Shown: positions 9,017 to 18,974, counted from the stretch's first letter. The stretch is DNA of 64,000 nucleotides from Flavobacterium silvaticum (GCF_012911565.1 NZ_JAAMPU010000105.1:237805-301804); one strand, 5' to 3'. A program made the numbers and translations. Notes: generated by a model from the sequence alone, not told the origin.

Positions 9017-9607
9017 ATGAAAAAGATAGTAACAGTGCTTGCCTTTGCTTTGACCCTAATTGCATGTGACAAACCGACTGAGCAAAAAGAGTTCAAAACC
9101 GCCTATGTAGACACGGCCAAAATGATGGAAGATTATACTGAGGCGAAAGATGTTGAGGCAAAATACAAAGCCAAATCTGAGGAAATGGGTAAGGAACTCG
9201 AAGCAGATGCCGCGCGTTTCAAAGCAGATGCCGCCGCGTTTGAACAAAAAGCACGTGCGTTGGGAGAAATCTGGGCTCAGCAAAACAGCGCTCCGTTGGC
9301 CAGAAGACAACAAGAATTGCAGTACAAGCAACAGGCACTTACACGCCAGATCCAGGATGAAAGCAGTACTGAAATGGATACGTTGGTGAAAAAACTAAAG
9401 AAATTCATCAAAGATTACGGTAAAGAAAAAGGATACGATTACATCTTTGCCACAGGTGATGTCGTTTCTATTTTGTCTGCCAAAGACCAATATGACATAA
9501 CCAAAGATGTCGTAAAGGCACTAAACGATAAATATGCTTCCGAAGGCAAAAAAGAAGCTGCTGCTCCTGCGGCCGCTCCTGCGACAAAGCCGGAAGAAAC
9601 CAAATAA
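9017..9607 (+). CDS. OmpH/Skp-like lipoprotein
   Basis: 196 residues. A short signal peptide ends in LTLIACDKP, a lipobox with the Cys at about residue 17, so it is probably a lipoprotein. The body is a Lys/Glu/Ala-rich long helix pair (about 30-130), the shape of the Skp/OmpH periplasmic chaperones that hold unfolded outer-membrane proteins. It ends in an Ala/Pro/Lys tail. E. coli Skp is soluble, so the lipid anchor is a difference. It is a single gene followed by a hairpin terminator. Confidence 0.82.
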   Translation: MKKIVTVLAFALTLIACDKPTEQKEFKTAYVDTAKMMEDYTEAKDVEAKYKAKSEEMGKELEADAARFKADAAAFEQKARALGEIWAQQNSAPLARRQQELQYKQQALTRQIQDESSTEMDTLVKKLKKFIKDYGKEKGYDYIFATGDVVSILSAKDQYDITKDVVKALNDKYASEGKKEAAAPAAAPATKPEETK

Positions 9608-9625
9608 TCTTGCCGACCTAGCTTT

Positions 9626-9660
9626 GAAATGCTCTCTTAAACGGAGGGCATTTTTTATTT
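9626..9660 (+). terminator. terminator after OmpH-like gene
   Basis: AAATGCTCTC / GGAGGGCATTT stem with one G-U pair, followed by a T-rich tail. Confidence 0.75.
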
Positions 9661-9718
9661 TGCAAACATCCAATCTGTTCCAAAAAATTGTAAATTCCCT
9701 GAATTATTCTAAGCCAAA

Positions 9719-12031
9719 ATGATGAATCCAACTTCTACCGCAGACTATGTGCTGCGCTTTATCAATCACACCAACAGGAATATCTTCCTTACAGGTCGCG
9801 CGGGTACGGGAAAAACTACGCTGCTTCGCGAAATCATCCAGACCACTCACAAGAATACGGCTGTGGTAGCGCCCACTGGAATTGCCGCTTTGAATGCCGG
9901 CGGAGTCACCATCCATTCACTTTTCCAACTACCTTTTGCGTGTTTTTTACCGACCGATTCCGCTGCTGATTTTTCCACTTCGGTCAAATGCGAAACCCGG
10001 TCTTCGCTGCGTCGTCATTTCCGCATCAGCAGCCAGCGAAAAGCCGTCATTAAAAATCTGGAATTACTTGTAATCGACGAAGTCAGTATGCTTCGGGCCG
10101 ATTTATTGGATGCGATGGATTTCATGCTTCGAAGCGTCCGGAAACGAAATGTTGCGTTTGGAGGCGTGCAGGTTTTGTTCATTGGCGATTTGTTGCAGCT
10201 TCCGCCTGTCGTGAACAATCAGGAATGGAATATCCTTCGGAATTATTATTATGGGAATTATTTTTTTCACGCCCAATGCCTTCGGGACCAACTGCCGCTT
10301 TACATAGAACTTACCCATATTTACCGTCAGACGGACGCTGAATTTATAGGCATTTTGAATAATCTGCGCAATAATGATCTGCAGCAACAAGATGTCGACC
10401 GGTTGAACCTTCAGGTAAAACCACATTTCAGCCTCGACCAAAATCCGGGTTATATCATCTTGACAACCCATAATGCCAAAGCCGATGCCATCAACACATC
10501 GGCACTTGAAAGCATCGATGAAACGGTTTTTGAATATCATGCGGAAATCACCGGAGAATTTCCGGAAAGGATCTTTCCCATAGAGGAAACGCTCAGGCTC
10601 AAAGTTGGCGCCCAGGTTATCCTGACCAAGAACGATCTGTCTGCAGAAAAAAGATACTACAATGGAAAAATGGCTGAGGTCACTTTTCTGTCCGATGAAG
10701 AAATCCAGCTGCGTTTTCCGGATGACGGCTCGTTCATAGAGCTCGAAAAATACGAATGGCAGAACATCAAATATTCTGTCAATCCAAACACACATGAAGT
10801 TACTGAAGAAATCATGGGAACGTTCGTGCATTTTCCCATCCGGTTGGCCTGGGCGATTACCGTCCACAAAAGCCAGGGATTGACGTTTGACAAAGCAGCA
10901 CTTGACGTATCGCACATTTTCGCTCCCGGACAGGCCTACGTTGCTTTTTCGCGACTGCGTTCGTTAGACGGCCTTATTTTGCTTTCCAGGCTAAACATCA
11001 ACGGACTTGACAACGACCGCGATGTGATTGATTTTGCCAAGAACAAATCGAACGAAGAAAGCCTTTTCGAGAATTTCTCCCATGATTCCAAACGATACGC
11101 CGAACAGAAACTGATCGATTGTTTCACGTGGCCTAATCTGGAACAGGAATGGCGCGATCTGTTTTTCCTAAAAGACAAAGATGAAACTACTGCGGCCCGG
11201 CGTAACGATGAAAAATGGGTTGTGTGGACTTATGAAAGATTCAAATTATTGCTTGAACCGGCCGCAGGTTTCCGGAACCAGATCATGCGTTTGTTTTTGG
11301 CAGATGAACCGGACATCAACTTTATCCGAGAACGACTTGAACTCGCCGTCAATTATTTTTACGAACATTTGAATGCGCTTGAAGAAGAATTGTTGCTCAG
11401 GATAGAATCGGTCAGTCGCATGAAAAAGGCAAAGGCCTATTTCGAATCGCTTTGCAGATTGGAAGACGAAACCAGCGGTGTCATTATCAATATGCTTCGG
11501 ATCAAACGATTTATGGAATTGATTTCAGAAGGATCGGATCTGAATAAATCGAATCTTGAAAGCGCGGAAGCAGCCTCTTACCGCAAAACCAAAAACGATG
11601 AAGCCGCCGCAAAATACCGAGAGCAAAACGGCACACTGACCGGAGATGTGGAACCGGCCAGGAATCGAAAACCCGCAAAGAAAGAAAAGAAAGCGCCCCA
11701 GAAACATACATCGGAAGTCACATATGAGCTTTACCTGCAGAAACTTTCCGTGGAAGAAATTGCTAAAGAGCGACAGTTGACCGAGCAAACCATATACAAT
11801 CACATGGCAAAATTGATAGAGGATGAGCGAGTGACGATTGACGAATTCATGCCGGACGACAGGCAACAGGAACTAGCCCAAATCTTCAAAGGACGCGACC
11901 ACGAAGAAGCACTTGGCCCGCTAAAAATAGAATTGGGCGAAACCGTCACGTGGAACGAACTCAAATTATACCGGTCGGAAATCCGTCGTCAGCTGAGCCA
12001 GAACACGGCAAGCACTGCAGGAATAAAGTAA
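9719..12031 (+). CDS. PIF1-like helicase with C-terminal helix-turn-helix
   Basis: 770 residues. The superfamily 1B helicase core shows Walker A GRAGTGKTT (about 27-35), APTGIAALNAGG, the Walker B sequence VIDEVSM, GDLLQLPPV, and C-terminal VHKSQGLTF and YVAFSRLRSLDGL motifs. This is the arrangement of PIF1/RecD-like helicases, which unwind DNA 5' to 3' at structured or stalled sites. A Lys-rich linker near 640 leads to an HTH_40-type domain (SVEEIAKERQLTEQTIYNHM) of the kind found at the C-terminus of some RecQ-like helicases. The start is MMNPTST, with a second ATG one codon later. The 3' end overlaps the convergent DoxX-like gene by 43 bases. Confidence 0.9.
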   Translation: MMNPTSTADYVLRFINHTNRNIFLTGRAGTGKTTLLREIIQTTHKNTAVVAPTGIAALNAGGVTIHSLFQLPFACFLPTDSAADFSTSVKCETRSSLRRHFRISSQRKAVIKNLELLVIDEVSMLRADLLDAMDFMLRSVRKRNVAFGGVQVLFIGDLLQLPPVVNNQEWNILRNYYYGNYFFHAQCLRDQLPLYIELTHIYRQTDAEFIGILNNLRNNDLQQQDVDRLNLQVKPHFSLDQNPGYIILTTHNAKADAINTSALESIDETVFEYHAEITGEFPERIFPIEETLRLKVGAQVILTKNDLSAEKRYYNGKMAEVTFLSDEEIQLRFPDDGSFIELEKYEWQNIKYSVNPNTHEVTEEIMGTFVHFPIRLAWAITVHKSQGLTFDKAALDVSHIFAPGQAYVAFSRLRSLDGLILLSRLNINGLDNDRDVIDFAKNKSNEESLFENFSHDSKRYAEQKLIDCFTWPNLEQEWRDLFFLKDKDETTAARRNDEKWVVWTYERFKLLLEPAAGFRNQIMRLFLADEPDINFIRERLELAVNYFYEHLNALEEELLLRIESVSRMKKAKAYFESLCRLEDETSGVIINMLRIKRFMELISEGSDLNKSNLESAEAASYRKTKNDEAAAKYREQNGTLTGDVEPARNRKPAKKEKKAPQKHTSEVTYELYLQKLSVEEIAKERQLTEQTIYNHMAKLIEDERVTIDEFMPDDRQQELAQIFKGRDHEEALGPLKIELGETVTWNELKLYRSEIRRQLSQNTASTAGIK

Positions 12032-12369
12032 ATGCCTATGGTGCGTGCCCCGTCGTAATCTTTGGCGATGCGTTGCCCGGCGAGCAAAAAGAGCAAGGTA
12101 ATACTGCTGCAGACGGCACCGTAATATCCATATTCCGTCAATCCGTTGACCATGATCTGTATCGGGCCCATGATGCACAGGATTCCGGAAATGATTTCAA
12201 GTACGAGTATCATTCCAAGAGCGGCGGGAATGTTGTTTTTGAGAAAGGTAGAAGCAAAATGCGATTTCAACCAACCTACGTTTCCGCTCCAGTCGGCCAC
12301 TTTATCATAACCCGATTGCAGAAAAGTGATCGCCAGGAAAAGCAGTACAAGAATAGCAGCTGTGTTCAT
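11989..12369 (-). CDS. DoxX-like small membrane protein
   Basis: 126 residues with four predicted membrane segments. The N-terminus (LLFLAITFLQSGYDKVADWSG) and the Gly-rich second helix resemble the DoxX/DoxD family. The role of this group in flavobacteria is not established. Its ATG overlaps the holB stop (TAATG), so it is coupled to holB. Its end overlaps the convergent helicase gene by 43 bases. Confidence 0.75.
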   Translation of the reverse strand: MNTAAILVLLFLAITFLQSGYDKVADWSGNVGWLKSHFASTFLKNNIPAALGMILVLEIISGILCIMGPIQIMVNGLTEYGYYGAVCSSITLLFLLAGQRIAKDYDGARTIGIYFIPAVLAVFWLS

Positions 12370-13517
12370 TATTGTTTATGGATTAAGCGCGTGAGTTTTA
12401 TGGATAAATCGGTCAATACGATTTTCGCGTTTGCATTTCGTTCAATATGGTACATGGCATCTGACAATTCCCTGAAAATATCGGCTATGTTCTTATCATT
12501 GACATAGGTGGCAAAATTCTCGAGGCGGAACTTTTCGACTTTCGGTTCGTAATAGACCAAAGGTGTAACCTGATAATTCAAAAGCAACGCCTGCCGGAAC
12601 ATATCGGTACAAAAATCAAGAAATTTCTTTTGGGTTTCGCGTCCCAACGAGGCAATCTTTTCACTCCAGCCAATCAGGTCATTGATTGCGGCTGCGTTTC
12701 CTTTCGCCCGAAAAGCAGCGCGTACCCAAACGACGAACCATTCCTCGAACGGGTTTTCCTCTGAATCCGAATGTACCAATTTCTGGGCTTTGTTGAAGTT
12801 TCCCTGTGCCTGGCGGGCCAATAACAACGCTTCACGTGGAGCAAGGCCGGTTTTTTCCATCAACGCATCGGCCATTACTTTTTCGGGCAAGGGTTTGAAC
12901 CGGATTACCTGACAACGCGATTTGATCGTCGGTAGGATATCTTCTTCGTTTTCACTTATGAGGATAAAAAGCGACTGAGGCGTAGGTTCTTCGAGCAATT
13001 TGAGGATTTTGTTCGATGCCGCGATGTTGAGTTTGTCGGCCATCCAGACAATCATCACTTTATAACCGCCTTCATAGGCTTTGAGTGACATGCTTTTGAC
13101 CATATCATTCGCATCCTCGACCCGGATTTCGCCTTGCTGGTTTTTGACGCCGAGCAGTTGCAGCCAATCGTAAAGGCTCCCATAGATATTCGTCTGAAGG
13201 AAATCACGCCAATCACCAAGGAAATCCAGGCTTTTGGGATTTTTCTTGACATCTTCATTGGTTACGGTCGGATAGACGAAATGTAAATCGGGATGGGAAA
13301 AATTCGAGAATTTGAGATTACAAGCCTGGTTTGGGCCGTTATTTTCTCCCGATTCATTTTTACAAAGAATGTATTGGGAATAGGCGATCGCCATGGCCAA
13401 TGTTCCGCTTCCTTCTGCTCCGACAAAGAGTTGGGCGTGCGGAATCCTGCCTGAATCGGCACTGCTTGCCAAGTATTCCTTGACATCGTCCTGTGCGAGA
13501 ATTTCCGAAAAAAGCAT
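12369..13517 (-). CDS. holB: DNA polymerase III delta' subunit
   Basis: Clamp-loader subunit that helps place the sliding clamp on DNA. 382 residues from the ATG at 13517 (MLFSEILAQDDVKEYL). The longer open frame to 13589 is rejected because a -7 box lies just upstream of 13517. The P-loop is degenerate (GAEGSGT, with Thr where Lys is expected), as is normal for delta', which does not hydrolyse ATP. The AAA+ signs NKILKLLEEPTPQSLFILISENE and SRCQVIRFKPL are clear. It is followed directly by the DoxX-like gene and is divergent from the sensor kinase gene. Confidence 0.92.
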   Translation of the reverse strand: MLFSEILAQDDVKEYLASSADSGRIPHAQLFVGAEGSGTLAMAIAYSQYILCKNESGENNGPNQACNLKFSNFSHPDLHFVYPTVTNEDVKKNPKSLDFLGDWRDFLQTNIYGSLYDWLQLLGVKNQQGEIRVEDANDMVKSMSLKAYEGGYKVMIVWMADKLNIAASNKILKLLEEPTPQSLFILISENEEDILPTIKSRCQVIRFKPLPEKVMADALMEKTGLAPREALLLARQAQGNFNKAQKLVHSDSEENPFEEWFVVWVRAAFRAKGNAAAINDLIGWSEKIASLGRETQKKFLDFCTDMFRQALLLNYQVTPLVYYEPKVEKFRLENFATYVNDKNIADIFRELSDAMYHIERNANAKIVLTDLSIKLTRLIHKQ

Positions 13518-13520
13518 AGG

Positions 13521-13528
13521 CAAATATA
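13521..13528 (-). promoter_or_regulatory. -7 box TATATTTG of holB, three bases from ATG
   Basis: The box ends 3 bases before the start codon. With a transcription start about 4-6 bases past the box, the mRNA would begin at or in the ATG, so it would be leaderless. Confidence 0.55.
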
Positions 13529-13621
13529 GCCAACCCGAACCAGAGATAAGATGTTGGTCAGCGCAAATTACAACTCCGCAGGAATTCACTACTTTACCGA
13601 AAAAATTAGCCCGTCTTTTTT

Positions 13622-14725
13622 ATGAGCAATACTTTTGACGGCAGAGTGGGATATTTTGCCAAACGTAATTTTGCTTTTTACGCCACGCATGTGAGTTTGT
13701 GTGTCGCGTTCCTGTTGTTGCCGTATATTTTTACAGCCAGCGGATCGTTCCTTCGCATTCCGAATTTCTACAATGGGCACGACCGGTTGTATTTTACGGT
13801 CTATGTTTTCCTGCTGCTGTTTTTTTATTTCAACTATTACATCCTTACGCCCCGATTGTATTTCAATCGGAAAAAAAGCCTGTATTTCTTTATTCTTTTT
13901 TTGTTCCTGACATTCTTCCTTGCCGCTTCATTTTTGTTCGACAGACCGGAAATGAGCATCATCCATACCGATATGCCGCCACCGAATATGCCGCCACCGC
14001 CCAAGTTTTTCCCAAATGGTCCGGGACATATGCCTTTTGGGCCGCCTGGAGGAATGCGCCCGAATGAAAATTCACATACCATCCTTATTTTCCTGACCGG
14101 AGTTCTGGCGAGTCTTTTCCTATCAATCAACCGAAGGCTTCAGGCCAGTGAACGCGATAGGATGGAAGCCGAATTGTCTCTTTTAAAAGCACAGATCAAT
14201 CCGCATTTCTTGTTCAACACACTGAATTCGATTTATGCTTTGGCAATCCGGAAAGATGATCGTACGGCGGAATCCATTGTTCAGTTATCCGGGTTGATGC
14301 GATACATCATGAACAATTCCACGGGAAACAAAATCCGGCTCGATGCGGAGATTGGGTACATCGATAATTATATAGGGCTTCAGAAATCAAGATTGGGAGA
14401 TACGGTTAATATAAAATATCAGGTATCGGGCGAAACGAAAAACCAGCAAATCGCGCCGCTGATTCTCATATCGTTCATAGAAAATGCATTCAAGCATGGT
14501 GTCAATCCCGACGAAAAATCGGAAATTGAAATCAAAATTGTAACCGACGGAAACAAATTGAAGCTTTATGTCTGGAATAAAAAGGTAAATTCCGTCCAGA
14601 CGGAAAGCGGAATCGGGCTCAAAAATACACGGGATCGTCTCGAACTCACGTATTCCGGCGATTACAATCTTGAAGTATCTGATAAAGAAAATGAATACAG
14701 CATTGAACTAAAGCTCGAATTATGA
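13622..14725 (+). CDS. LytS-family sensor histidine kinase
   Basis: 367 residues. Three membrane segments are near 16-36, 53-78 and 88-106, and a fourth near 160. Between the third and fourth lies a Met/Pro/His/Gly-rich extracytoplasmic loop (about 115-155). The cytoplasmic part is the His_kinase family (PF06580): LLKAQINPHFLFNTLNSIYAL contains the phospho-acceptor His, followed by the ATP-binding region (FIENAFKHGVNPDEKSE and GIGLKNTRDRL). It overlaps the response regulator gene by 4 bases (ATGA), so the two are a cognate pair. The signal is unknown; the Met-rich loop could bind a metal, but that is a guess. Confidence 0.92.
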   Translation: MSNTFDGRVGYFAKRNFAFYATHVSLCVAFLLLPYIFTASGSFLRIPNFYNGHDRLYFTVYVFLLLFFYFNYYILTPRLYFNRKKSLYFFILFLFLTFFLAASFLFDRPEMSIIHTDMPPPNMPPPPKFFPNGPGHMPFGPPGGMRPNENSHTILIFLTGVLASLFLSINRRLQASERDRMEAELSLLKAQINPHFLFNTLNSIYALAIRKDDRTAESIVQLSGLMRYIMNNSTGNKIRLDAEIGYIDNYIGLQKSRLGDTVNIKYQVSGETKNQQIAPLILISFIENAFKHGVNPDEKSEIEIKIVTDGNKLKLYVWNKKVNSVQTESGIGLKNTRDRLELTYSGDYNLEVSDKENEYSIELKLEL

Positions 14726-15411
14726 TCAGGACTATCGCTTTGGATGACGAACCGCCTGCACTCGAAGTACTTCACGCTTTGTGTGCTGATGTAGATTTCA
14801 TCGAACTGCAAAAAACCTTCAGCAGCGCGTCCGAAGCCATGAAGTATATTCGCAAACAACCCGTAGATTTATTGCTTCTCGACGTGAACATGCCGTCGAT
14901 TTCAGGTCTGGATTTCATTAAGGAACTGCCCCGTAAGATCCATATAGTTTTAACAACGGCTTATCCGGAATATGCGGTTGAAGGGTTCAATCTCGAAGTC
15001 GCCGATTACCTGCTAAAACCTATTGCGCCGGCCCGTTTTCGCCAGGCGATGGAAAAGGTGCGTATGCAGATGGATCTGCTTCAGCAACAGCCCGAACAAA
15101 CCTTTCTGTACATCCGTGCCGATTACAGCCTGATAAAAATTGCAGTGGAAGACTTGCTCTACATTGAAGGCCTTGACGATTATCTGAAGATCCATATCGA
15201 AAACCACAGAACCGTTGTGACCCGAATGACGATGAAAGGGATCATGGAAAAACTTCCTGCCAATTTTATCCGTGTCCACCGCTCGTTCATTGTGCCCATC
15301 GAGCGCATCGAGCGGTTCCGCAACAAAACCATTTTTATGGGAAAGACAGAAATACCCGTAAGCGCGAGTTATGAGAAAGACCTCAAGGCCAGGCTAAATC
15401 CAGATGGATAA
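14722..15411 (+). CDS. LytTR-family response regulator
   Basis: 229 residues. The receiver domain (about 1-115) has acidic residues near the N-terminus (ALDDEPPA), the phospho-acceptor Asp in LLLLDVNMPSISG, and the conserved Thr and Lys (VLTTAYPEYAVEGF, DYLLKPI). The C-terminal half is a LytTR DNA-binding domain (IRADYSLIKIAVEDLLYIEGLDDYLKIH through FIRVHRSFIVPIERI). It is the partner of the upstream LytS-type kinase. The next gene starts on its stop codon (TAATG). Confidence 0.95.
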   Translation: MIRTIALDDEPPALEVLHALCADVDFIELQKTFSSASEAMKYIRKQPVDLLLLDVNMPSISGLDFIKELPRKIHIVLTTAYPEYAVEGFNLEVADYLLKPIAPARFRQAMEKVRMQMDLLQQQPEQTFLYIRADYSLIKIAVEDLLYIEGLDDYLKIHIENHRTVVTRMTMKGIMEKLPANFIRVHRSFIVPIERIERFRNKTIFMGKTEIPVSASYEKDLKARLNPDG

Positions 15412-15917
15412 TGGAATTGATACGATTTTGCCATAAAAGACATATTTCAGCCAATGATCCCAATTCGTGGAATCAGGCAGCGCATCAGTCGAGTTGGTTC
15501 GAATATAAGTTGCAAGTCCAGAATTATCCGGAATTCAATCCGAAAATGAGCTTTTCCGAATTTCTCAAATCGGTGCCGAAAGCAGATGAAATACATGCCC
15601 GTGTCAGTCCGTCGATCCGTGGACTGATCGGGTCTTTTGGTGGAAACCTTCCCGGTTTTCAAGATGCGAATCAAGACGCTATCGGACTTCAGCAATTCAA
15701 ATTCACGATCCTCGATTCCGATTTCGAAGATGCATCGAAACACCGTATCGAAGTTTCACTATATTCGGCCCAATGGCTTAAAATTTTTGTGTCCCCGGCA
15801 GGATTTTTAGTTTGCGATCCGGAGTTGATTGAAAATTTAAAACGAAAAGAAGAAGTGCCTACACGATTGATTCCAATCCAACATGGGCTTGGGATTTCAC
15901 ACCTTCAATTCATCTGA
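15411..15917 (+). CDS. hypothetical protein in two-component operon
   Basis: 168 residues, soluble, no signal peptide and no motif I recognise. Its ATG overlaps the stop of the LytTR gene, and its own stop overlaps the next ATG. This tight coupling means it is made together with the two-component pair and the cupin protein. No function is assigned. Confidence 0.7.
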   Translation: MELIRFCHKRHISANDPNSWNQAAHQSSWFEYKLQVQNYPEFNPKMSFSEFLKSVPKADEIHARVSPSIRGLIGSFGGNLPGFQDANQDAIGLQQFKFTILDSDFEDASKHRIEVSLYSAQWLKIFVSPAGFLVCDPELIENLKRKEEVPTRLIPIQHGLGISHLQFI

Positions 15918-16537
15918 TGGAACAAACGGCACGTATTTTTTTATCGACCAGACGCGAAACCGAAGAAACGGAAATCTATCGCAAACAAAGTCTTTTCGCA
16001 GATTCCGGAATTGGCGATTTTCGTCAATTGAGCGATGAGGTCCTGGCTGCCGATACATCCAAAAACTATAATGCGGAACCTTTCGCGACACTGATTTTTC
16101 CGTTGATCGGCAATCTGGAATTCGAATCGGAAAGCCACCAGATTACGTTGATGACAGGAAATGTTTTAATTATTCCGGCTGATACGGTTTACATCATCCG
16201 GAATTTTTATGACGATTTGCAGGTTAATTTTCTTCAGATAAAGCTCAGTGTATCTTTAGTTTTCGAGCAGATTCCGCTTGAGCCGTTGCGAAACCAACTT
16301 CAGGTTATTGCCGAATTTCCCGGAATCAAACTCTCGCTCGGCATTTACGACGGACGGCAAAAAGCAGAAATCGAAACCAAATCTTCACTACTGGCATTCG
16401 TGATAAACGGTGCTTTTGAATTTCAGGACCGGCTTTTGGAAACTCGTGATGGATTGTTTTTGGAAGGATTTGGCGCAATCGATTATGAATCTTTATCTGG
16501 CGACGCCGTTATTTTATTGGCGGAAATCCTGAAATAA
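15917..16537 (+). CDS. pirin-like cupin protein
   Basis: 206 residues. Two cupin-like halves are visible: FPLIGNLEFESESHQITLMTGNVLIIPA (about 60-95) and KSSLLAFVINGAFEFQDRLLETRDGLFL (about 155-185). The second resembles the C-terminal cupin of bacterial pirin/quercetin dioxygenase (YhhW-like) proteins. The His cluster that binds metal in enzymatic pirins is not evident, so it may be non-catalytic. It is the last gene of the operon that begins with the LytS kinase. Confidence 0.62.
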   Translation: MEQTARIFLSTRRETEETEIYRKQSLFADSGIGDFRQLSDEVLAADTSKNYNAEPFATLIFPLIGNLEFESESHQITLMTGNVLIIPADTVYIIRNFYDDLQVNFLQIKLSVSLVFEQIPLEPLRNQLQVIAEFPGIKLSLGIYDGRQKAEIETKSSLLAFVINGAFEFQDRLLETRDGLFLEGFGAIDYESLSGDAVILLAEILK

Positions 16538-16628
16538 AACCTGTTTACCGCGGCGGTAAGTGTCTTTACCTCAAAAAATTGTTTAAATTGTTTTGTATTT
16601 CTTTTTTTGTCCAGCTAATACAAATGGT

Positions 16629-17636
16629 ATGGAAAGAAAAGTATTTTTAAGAAACAGCATCGGGTTTTTAGGATTGGCGATGCTTGCACCGGAAATGCTC
16701 ACAGCCGGAAAATCGGAATTGGAAGAGGCGTTGGTGTGCAGCCAGACGAATTCAGAAACAGCAGGTCCTTTCCCAACCATCAATCCGTCATCTTATGTTA
16801 CTTCGGATATTGTTGGAGACAGAACCGGAGTCGGTTTCACGGTCAACATCACGATCAAAAATGTAAACGGTGGCTGCAACGGATATGAAGGCGCATTGGT
16901 CGATATCTGGCATTGCGACAAAGACGGCAATTATTCCCAATACGGCGGAACCGGAATGCAACCCACGAACTACACGGCGTATCATTTTCTTCGCGGACGC
17001 CAGGTGACCGATGCCAACGGATTGGTGACGTTCACTTCGATTTTTCCGGGTTGGTATACGGGCCGTGCCACTCATATCCATGTGCATATTTACAATGCCT
17101 CGGGAATTTCGCTTTTGGTGACCCAGATCGCTTTTCCGGAAGGAACTTCAAGTGCCGTAAATACCGTTAACGCCGCAACATCTTACGGTTATACCAAAGG
17201 AATGACAGGATACACCTACAACAGCAGCGACAATGTTTTTTCAGATGGCGTCAGTAATGAATTGTCGACCGTTTCCGGAAGCCTCGCAGATGGTTATGTA
17301 TTGGATCATGAAATTTATGTAAACGGACCGACACTTGGCATATCGGATTTTGAGGCCGCCGAAGATTTCGCAGGTCAGAATTATCCTAATCCCGTGAAAG
17401 ATACGACTACGATTCCAGTTGTGATGACAACATCCGGGAACGTAAGTTTTGAACTTTTTGATGCTGGCGGACGTCGTATCGGTCAGCCAAAACACTATCA
17501 ATTATCTGCCGGGAACAATACTATTTTGCTTGATAAGAACGAATATAAGCTTGAAAGCGGCTATTATTTATATAAAATTACAATAGACAACGGAACACGT
17601 CTTGTTTCATTCACCCGGAAATTACTTGTAGCGTAA
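16629..17636 (+). CDS. T9SS-exported intradiol ring-cleavage dioxygenase-like protein
   Basis: 335 residues from the ATG at 16629. [15 protein letters not shown] resembles a Tat-like or lipoprotein-like N-terminus. The middle part is an intradiol dioxygenase fold: [15 protein letters not shown] and [14 protein letters not shown] supply the Tyr and His residues that bind non-haem iron in the protocatechuate 3,4-dioxygenase family. The C-terminus (about 255-335: [13 protein letters not shown] to the end) is a type A T9SS sorting domain, so the protein should be exported across the outer membrane and attached or released. Aromatic ring cleavage is inferred only from the fold; the substrate is unknown. 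Confidence 0.87.
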   Translation: MERKVFLRNSIGFLGLAMLAPEMLTAGKSELEEALVCSQTNSETAGPFPTINPSSYVTSDIVGDRTGVGFTVNITIKNVNGGCNGYEGALVDIWHCDKDGNYSQYGGTGMQPTNYTAYHFLRGRQVTDANGLVTFTSIFPGWYTGRATHIHVHIYNASGISLLVTQIAFPEGTSSAVNTVNAATSYGYTKGMTGYTYNSSDNVFSDGVSNELSTVSGSLADGYVLDHEIYVNGPTLGISDFEAAEDFAGQNYPNPVKDTTTIPVVMTTSGNVSFELFDAGGRRIGQPKHYQLSAGNNTILLDKNEYKLESGYYLYKITIDNGTRLVSFTRKLLVA

Positions 17637-17656
17637 GCCTAAACTACCTGTATCCA

Positions 17657-17700
17657 AAACCCTTTTGCGGAAGAAATTTCACAAAAGGGTTTGTTTTTTT
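17657..17700 (+). terminator. terminator before pgk
   Basis: AAACCCTTTTGCG / CACAAAAGGGTTT stem followed by a run of T. Confidence 0.85.
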
Positions 17701-17736
17701 GAACCTATTCGTAACCAAAGCGGCGGACCAAAAAAC

Positions 17737-17744
17737 TATATTTG
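17737..17744 (+). promoter_or_regulatory. -7 box TATATTTG of pgk
   Basis: Exact TAnnTTTG match that ends 22 bases before the pgk ATG. No clear -33 TTG is seen. Confidence 0.6.
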
Positions 17745-17766
17745 CATTCCATCTAAACATAAAAGA

Positions 17767-18954
17767 ATGAAAACGGTAGACCATTTCGATTTCAAAAATA
17801 AAAAAGCGCTGATACGTGTTGACTTCAATGTGCCTCTCGACGAGAATTTCAATGTGACCGACGACACACGTATTTCTGCAGCAAAACCAACGATAGATAA
17901 AATCCTGAACGATGGCGGAAGCGTGATCCTGATGTCGCATCTGGGTCGGCCGAAGGGAAAAGAAGACAAGTATTCGCTCAGACACATTCTGAAAAAAGCA
18001 TCGGATATTTTTGGGAAAGAAGTCAAGTTCGCCGAAGATTGCCGCGGAGAAGTAGCCAAAAAAGCATCGGAAGATTTGAAACCAGGCGAGATCCTGTTGC
18101 TCGAAAACCTCAGGTTTTATGCCGAGGAAGAGGCCGGAGACGAAGGTTTTGCCAAAGAATTGGCTTCATTAGGTGACATTTATGTGAACGATGCTTTTGG
18201 AACGGCTCACCGCGCCCACGCATCGACTACTATTGTCGCCAAGTTTTTCCCGGAGGCAAAATGTTTCGGTTATCTGCTCGCCAAAGAAATCGAATCGTTG
18301 AATAAAGTATTGAACGACAGTCAGAAACCCGTGACTGCGGTACTTGGTGGCTCCAAGGTTTCTACTAAAATTACCGTCATCGAAAACATCCTCGACAAAA
18401 TTGATCATATGATCGTGGGTGGAGGAATGACCTATACGTTCATCAAGGCGCAAGGCGGTCAAGTTGGTGATTCCATTTGTGAAAACGACAAATTGGATCT
18501 GGCCCTTGAAATCCTTAAAAAAGCAAAAGAGAAGGGCGTTGAAGTCCATATTCCTGTAGACGTAATTGCTGCCGATGATTTCAATAATAACGCCAACACC
18601 AAGGTGGTTGATGTAGATAAAATCCCTGACGGTTGGCAAGGTCTCGATGCAGGTCCGAAAACCCTCGAGAATTTCAAGGAAGTCATCCTGAAATCAAAAA
18701 CGATTCTCTGGAACGGACCGCTGGGTGTGTTTGAAATGGAGAACTTCGCCAACGGAACCATCGAACTCGGAAATTATATCGCAGAGGCAACTAAAAATGG
18801 AGCTTTTTCGCTCGTCGGTGGCGGTGATTCGGTTTCGGCCGTAAAGCAATTCGGGCTTGAAGATAAAATGAGCTACGTTTCTACGGGAGGCGGTGCCATG
18901 CTTGAGATGCTTGAAGGAAGAACATTGCCGGGAATTGCGGCTATTCTGGAATAA
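17767..18954 (+). CDS. pgk: phosphoglycerate kinase
   Basis: Glycolytic enzyme that converts 1,3-bisphosphoglycerate and ADP to 3-phosphoglycerate and ATP. 395 residues from the ATG at 17767 ([25 protein letters not shown]). The frame is open upstream but the -7 box lies in that stretch. Signatures: [47 protein letters not shown], and the nucleotide-binding GGGDSVSA with the [11 protein letters not shown] tail. It has its own promoter, and asnB follows after 20 bases. Confidence 0.98.
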   Translation: MKTVDHFDFKNKKALIRVDFNVPLDENFNVTDDTRISAAKPTIDKILNDGGSVILMSHLGRPKGKEDKYSLRHILKKASDIFGKEVKFAEDCRGEVAKKASEDLKPGEILLLENLRFYAEEEAGDEGFAKELASLGDIYVNDAFGTAHRAHASTTIVAKFFPEAKCFGYLLAKEIESLNKVLNDSQKPVTAVLGGSKVSTKITVIENILDKIDHMIVGGGMTYTFIKAQGGQVGDSICENDKLDLALEILKKAKEKGVEVHIPVDVIAADDFNNNANTKVVDVDKIPDGWQGLDAGPKTLENFKEVILKSKTILWNGPLGVFEMENFANGTIELGNYIAEATKNGAFSLVGGGDSVSAVKQFGLEDKMSYVSTGGGAMLEMLEGRTLPGIAAILE

Positions 18955-18974
18955 TTCCGGACAACCAAAAATTT

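Noticed and set aside
11120..11135. parS-like TGTTTCACGTGGCCTA
   Set aside because: Matches only 12 of 16 positions and lies inside the helicase gene. Weaker than the two sites at mnmG.
11950..12507. 185-residue plus-strand open frame after the helicase
   Set aside because: Antisense to the DoxX-like gene and holB, both with clear family features.
12831..12850. TCACGTGGAGCA inside holB
   Set aside because: At least three mismatches to parS. Probably chance around a CACGTG core.
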